Positions 61,229 through 64,000 of a DNA stretch of 64,000 nucleotides are shown here, in pieces. Each line of letters starts with the position of its first letter. The first letter of the stretch is position 1. Made by a program: the position numbers and the translations under genes. The DNA is from Mucilaginibacter dorajii. GTDB lineage: Bacteria > Bacteroidota > Bacteroidia > Sphingobacteriales > Sphingobacteriaceae. Location of the stretch: contig NZ_JANTYS010000028.1 in assembly GCF_024808255.1 (NCBI RefSeq), positions 18,944 through 82,943 on the forward strand. Direction: 5' to 3'. The notes under the pieces are model-generated. The model ran no database searches and was not told the DNA's origin. It saw only the letters and a list, made by a program, of their open reading frames with translations.

Positions 61229-62032
61229 ATGAACCCATCATTAAAAGGACAAATAGCGCTGGTTACGGGTGCAGATAGCGGCATAGGCAGGGGTGTTGCC
61301 CAGGAATTAGCCAAAGCCGGTGCCAAAGTAGTAATCAATTACGCGCATAATCACGATGCCGCCGATGATACGGTGAAAGATATTATTGCCGATGGTGGCG
61401 AAGCATTTGCTATTCAGGCTGATGTAAGCCATGAAGATGAGGTAAAAGCCATGTTTGCCCAAATACTGGATAAGTACGAAACCATCGATATCCTGGTAAA
61501 TAACGCCGGCCTGCAAAAGGACTCAAAATTTGTAGATATGACGTTGGAGGATTGGAATACGGTGATCAACATAAACCTAACCGGGCAGTTTTTATGCTCG
61601 CGCGAGGCAGCTAAAGAATTCATTCGCAGGGGAGTTGTTGAAGAGCGGAGCAGGGCTGCCGGCAAAATCATTTGTATGAGCAGTGTTCACGAGGTAATTC
61701 CATGGGCGGGCCATGTTAATTACGCGGCAAGTAAAGGCGGCATAAGCATGTTTATGAAAAGCATAGCCCAGGAATTGGCCCCACATAAGATCAGGGTAGT
61801 AGGTATTGGGCCGGGCGCTATACAAACGCCTATCAATAAATCGGCCTGGGAAACACCCGAGGCTTTGGATAAGTTACTCACCCTGATCCCATATAACCGG
61901 ATAGGCAAACCTGCCGATATTGGCCAGCTGGCGGCATGGCTGGCATCTGATCAGGCCGACTATATCACCGGCACTACTATTTTTATGGATGGCGGCATGA
62001 CCCTGTACCCGGGCTTTGCAGATAATGGTTAA
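61229..62032 (+). CDS. SDR family oxidoreductase (glucose 1-dehydrogenase type)
   Basis: A 267-aa NAD(P)-dependent short-chain dehydrogenase. The cofactor motif is TGADSGIG (13-20), with NNAG downstream; the catalytic residues lie in CMSSVHEV (Ser) and VNYAASKGG (Tyr and Lys). The insert RRGVVEERSRAAGK and MTLYPGF at the end match the glucose 1-dehydrogenase-like group; the substrate is not proven. A terminator follows. Confidence 0.9.
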   Translation: MNPSLKGQIALVTGADSGIGRGVAQELAKAGAKVVINYAHNHDAADDTVKDIIADGGEAFAIQADVSHEDEVKAMFAQILDKYETIDILVNNAGLQKDSKFVDMTLEDWNTVININLTGQFLCSREAAKEFIRRGVVEERSRAAGKIICMSSVHEVIPWAGHVNYAASKGGISMFMKSIAQELAPHKIRVVGIGPGAIQTPINKSAWETPEALDKLLTLIPYNRIGKPADIGQLAAWLASDQADYITGTTIFMDGGMTLYPGFADNG

Positions 62033-62055
62033 TTTGAGATTAACTACGTGTTATT

Positions 62056-62090
62056 AAAACGGTTTAGATTGACCTAAACCGTTTTTTTAT
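62056..62090 (+). terminator. Terminator after the SDR gene
   Basis: CGGTTTAG (62060-62067) pairs with CTAAACCG (62074-62081), with A and T runs outside. Its left arm recurs alone at 63189-63208. Confidence 0.85.
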
Positions 62091-62202
62091 GTATTTTTGG
62101 CTTTTAGTTATTGTAATATATACACTAAGTAAATTACGAAAGTCTAAATTTTATACGTCAATTTGACTGTTATTATTAAATATTCATAAAAATTCAATTT
62201 TA

Positions 62203-62234
62203 TTTGCCAAATCATCAATTATACCATACTTTTG
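62203..62234 (+). promoter_or_regulatory. Promoter of the first PepSY-like gene
   Basis: -33 TTTG (62203-62206) and -7 TACTTTTG (62227-62234) are 20 bases apart, a full match to the Bacteroidota consensus. The start of RNA would be near 62241, about 20 bases before the ATG. Confidence 0.7.
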
Positions 62235-62259
62235 TTATGGATTTAAAATTTAAAACAAC

Positions 62260-62739
62260 ATGAAAAAGATATTTTTAACAACTGCAATTGCCGCTTTATT
62301 AAGCGTTAATGTATTCGCTGCCGATGGTGGTAAAAAGAACGATGGTGGTACCAATGTATCATACGTTGCCTTGCACGGTTTTACAGTTGATTTTGCTGAT
62401 GCAAAAGACGTTAACTGGACAGTTACTAAAAATTGCCAAAAAGCTACCTTCACTGTTGATGGTGTAAGGAAAACAGCTTTTTACAACTTAAGCGGTGAGT
62501 ACCTTGGTGTAACTCAGCGTGTTGATCCTAAAGCGATCCCTGCTAAAACAATGAAACAAATTAACAAAGATTACGCTGGCTACCAGGTAGGTGAGGTGAT
62601 TGTTTACCAGGCTAACACTGATATCAACGCAAACATTGATGCTACTTCTTACTTCGTTGATTTGAAAAACGATACGCACGAAGTGCTTGTAAGGATAACC
62701 CAACAAGCTAACCTTGAGTTTTTTCAACAAGTGAAATAA
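62260..62739 (+). CDS. Secreted PepSY-like (beta-lactamase-inhibitor-like) protein, copy A
   Basis: A 159-aa exported protein with signal peptide MKKIFLTTAIAALLSVNVFAA. The mature part has the PepSY-like pattern of Bacteroidota proteins: VDFADAKDVNWTVTKNCQKATF, YNLSGEYLGVTQRV, IPAKTMKQINKDYAGYQVGE. Its role is unknown; such proteins are usually periplasmic or surface-exposed. It is 96% identical to copy B (six differences by eye). It has its own promoter and terminator. Confidence 0.82.
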   Translation: MKKIFLTTAIAALLSVNVFAADGGKKNDGGTNVSYVALHGFTVDFADAKDVNWTVTKNCQKATFTVDGVRKTAFYNLSGEYLGVTQRVDPKAIPAKTMKQINKDYAGYQVGEVIVYQANTDINANIDATSYFVDLKNDTHEVLVRITQQANLEFFQQVK

Positions 62740-62763
62740 TTCCACTGGAATTACAAAAAATGC

Positions 62764-62796
62764 AGGCCGTCCGGATTTATCCGGACGGCTTTTTTG
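62764..62796 (+). terminator. Terminator after copy A
   Basis: GCCGTCCGGAT (62766-62776) pairs with ATCCGGACGGC (62779-62789), then a T run. Confidence 0.85.
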
Positions 62797-62879
62797 TTTT
62801 ATCAGGTTTGCGATTGGTATGATCAGGGAAATCGCTTTTAGCAGTTCCGCATAAGGTAACATCATTCAATGAGCACAAT

Positions 62880-63003
62880 AGGTAGCCGCTATGCGGCATT
62901 TTGTCTGGTTCTGGTTCTTTTTCTTTCTACAAACAGGTAGCCGCTATGCGGCATCTTATCTGGTTCTTCTATTCGATGCCGCGTAGCGGCTACCTATTTG
63001 TAG
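62880..63003. repeat. Cluster of GTAGCCGCTATGCGGC palindromic repeats
   Basis: AGGTAGCCGCTATGCGGCAT occurs at 62880-62899 and 62935-62954, each followed by a related TTTGTCTGGTTCT or CTTATCTGGTTCT; an inverted copy with one change lies at 62976-62995. The last two form 29-base arms (62927-62955 and 62975-63003) with two mismatches and a 19-base loop. They sit inside the 656-base gap between duplicated genes, which has no other gene. Confidence 0.75.
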
Positions 63004-63338
63004 AACAAGTAATTTATGCTTTTTTGCTCCATCGGAGCTACCTTTTGCTACGCAAATCTTTAAAAGCGATTGCCCTTTTGGTATGATAACGTTACTTTAT
63101 TTTAAGCGGTAATTTAGCATATTTTAAAAAGATGCAGGATGTTGCCCCGAAGCGGTTGCGAATCTTTAGTTACTCGTTTCTAAACAGTATTAAAACGGTT
63201 TAGATTGATTTTATGGAACTTTTGCCTGGATTTTTTATTTAAGATATTGTAATTTATACACTAAGATTATTATTAAAATTTAAATTACGCATGATAAACA
63301 GCTACAAATTATCAAATATTCATAAAAATTTAATTTTA

Positions 63339-63370
63339 CTTGTCAAATCATCAATGATATCTTACTTTTG
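63339..63370 (+). promoter_or_regulatory. Promoter of the second PepSY-like gene
   Basis: -7 TACTTTTG (63363-63370) is identical to copy A. The -33 box is CTTG instead of TTTG (63339-63342), which may make it weaker. Confidence 0.6.
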
Positions 63371-63395
63371 TTATGGATTTAAAATTTAAAATAAC

Positions 63396-63875
63396 ATGAA
63401 AAAGATATTTTTAACAACCGCAATTGCCGCTTTATTAAGCGTTAATGTATTCGCTGCCGATGGTGGTAAAAAGAACGATGGTGGTACCAATGTATCATAC
63501 GTTGCCTTACACGGTTTTACAGTTGATTTTGCTGACGCGAAAGACGTTAACTGGACAGTTACTAAAAATTGCCAAAAAGCTACCTTCACCATTGATGGCG
63601 TAAAGAAAACAGCTTTTTACAACTTAAGCGGTGAGTACCTTGGTGTAACTCAACGTGTTGATGTAAAAGCCATCCCTGCTAAAACAATGAAACAAATTAA
63701 TAAAGACTATGCTGGTTATGAAATTGGCGAAGTGATTGTTTACCAGGCCAACACCGATATCAACGCAAACATCGATGCTACTTCTTACTTCGTTGATTTG
63801 AAAAATGATGCTCACGAAGTGCTTGTAAGAATTACCCAACAAGCCAACCTTGAATTTTTTCAACAAGTGAAATAA
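63396..63875 (+). CDS. Secreted PepSY-like protein, copy B
   Basis: A 159-aa paralogue of copy A, the same length and with an identical signal peptide. The six differences by eye are V to I, R to K (TIDGVKK), P to V (VDVKA), Q to E, V to I (YEIGE) and T to A (NDAHE); most are conservative, suggesting purifying selection after duplication. Role unknown. It has its own promoter and a distinct terminator. Confidence 0.82.
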   Translation: MKKIFLTTAIAALLSVNVFAADGGKKNDGGTNVSYVALHGFTVDFADAKDVNWTVTKNCQKATFTIDGVKKTAFYNLSGEYLGVTQRVDVKAIPAKTMKQINKDYAGYEIGEVIVYQANTDINANIDATSYFVDLKNDAHEVLVRITQQANLEFFQQVK

Positions 63876-63908
63876 TTTCAGGAAAACTGGAATATAATAT
63901 AACAGAAA

Positions 63909-63945
63909 GAGGCCGTATCATAATTCAAATGATGCGGCCTCTATG
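63909..63945 (+). terminator. Terminator after copy B
   Basis: GAGGCCG-t-ATCAT (63909-63921) pairs with ATGAT-g-CGGCCTC (63929-63941). The T-rich part after the stem is weak (TATGTTTG). Confidence 0.65.
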
Positions 63946-64000
63946 TTTGCAACGTATTGGCTCCATGTTTATCTGTTTTCGTTGAATTTCTCAGCAAGGA

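Larger units (their letters stand above)
63189..63875. repeat. Second unit of a tandem duplication (promoter and gene)
   Basis: The segment 63189-63875 repeats 62053-62739 at a constant offset of 1136 bases. It begins with ATTAAAACGGTTTAGATTGA, the left arm of the SDR-gene terminator, without its right arm. Upstream parts have diverged more than the coding part. Confidence 0.8.

Noticed and set aside
62880..63003. Repeated units considered as a CRISPR array
   Set aside because: Only three copies, one inverted, with unequal spacing and strong internal palindromes; no cas genes.
62901..63086. 61-codon frame in the gap between the duplicated genes
   Set aside because: It is made mostly of the palindromic repeat cluster; no start context and no conserved content.
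1..64000. tRNA, rRNA or tmRNA genes
   Set aside because: No T-loop GGTTCGAATCC-like segments in cloverleaf context and no rRNA-like stretches were seen by eye on either strand.

Overview
The window reads as chromosomal DNA of a Bacteroidota bacterium. The best fit is family Sphingobacteriaceae, genus Mucilaginibacter or a close relative; this is inferred from gene content and gene style, not from a marker gene. Supporting signs are a TonB receptor with an N-terminal carboxypeptidase-regulatory-like domain, a giant propeller-type hybrid histidine kinase, GH106 and DUF1080 carbohydrate enzymes, the futalosine menaquinone route, TAnnTTTG -7 promoter boxes, few Shine-Dalgarno sequences, and a typical set of intergenic palindromes. 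No rRNA, tRNA, CRISPR array, prophage or intact insertion sequence was seen.

Layout. 1-3.6 kb: tail of a histidine kinase, a decayed gene fragment and a TonB-dependent receptor. 3.7-8.5 kb: AraC regulator, methyltransferase, DUF92 membrane protein, M90 peptidase, YycJ-type hydrolase, YceH-type protein. 8.6-12.9 kb: a 1433-residue hybrid sensor kinase. 13.2-13.4 kb: a 252-bp non-coding transposable element with terminal repeats and a 5-bp target duplication. 13.5-17.6 kb: VF530 protein, degenerate DEAD-box-like protein, truA, CDGSH protein, aldo/keto reductase. 18-22 kb: a Gfo/Idh/MocA oxidoreductase with a double DUF1080 protein (3-keto-sugar chemistry) and a GntR regulator, bracketed by copies of one palindromic repeat. 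22.2-24.5 kb: cydAB. 24.8-31.3 kb: GH106 rhamnosidase, AraC regulator, GNAT, CAT-like acyltransferase, HAD phosphatase. 31.6-41.0 kb: an eight-gene minus-strand polysaccharide operon (four glycosyltransferases, flippase, two polymerase/ligase-type proteins, nucleotidyltransferase). 41.2-51.5 kb: 2OG oxygenase, a sigma factor with a hydrophobic tail overlapping a membrane/beta-barrel fusion gene, SpmAB fusion, DinB, DUF3052, OsmC, OmpA, SRPBCC, SatP, gpmA. 51.6-57.0 kb: methionine genes. 57.1-60.6 kb: lipoprotein, mqnE, phosphatase, mqnA. 60.7-64 kb: zinc-ribbon protein, SDR, and a recent tandem duplication of a small secreted protein.

How genes work together. hom, metX and metY make homoserine, O-acetylhomoserine and homocysteine; a cystathionine synthase/lyase family gene lies upstream. 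MqnA and MqnE make menaquinone precursors, and the quinol can feed the CydAB oxidase.

The most notable signal is the leader of metY. In order it holds a TAnnTTTG promoter, a SAM-I type riboswitch, and, starting a few bases after the aptamer, an unreported 36-codon reading frame whose last eight residues are CICMCCCC. Complementary RNA segments surround the cysteine codons. This looks like a tandem sensor: SAM by riboswitch, cysteine (perhaps methionine) by a leader peptide. Other points worth a second look are the transposable element, the membrane-tailed sigma factor with its fused partner, the motif-degenerate DEAD-box protein, and the palindromes that supply gene stops and terminators.
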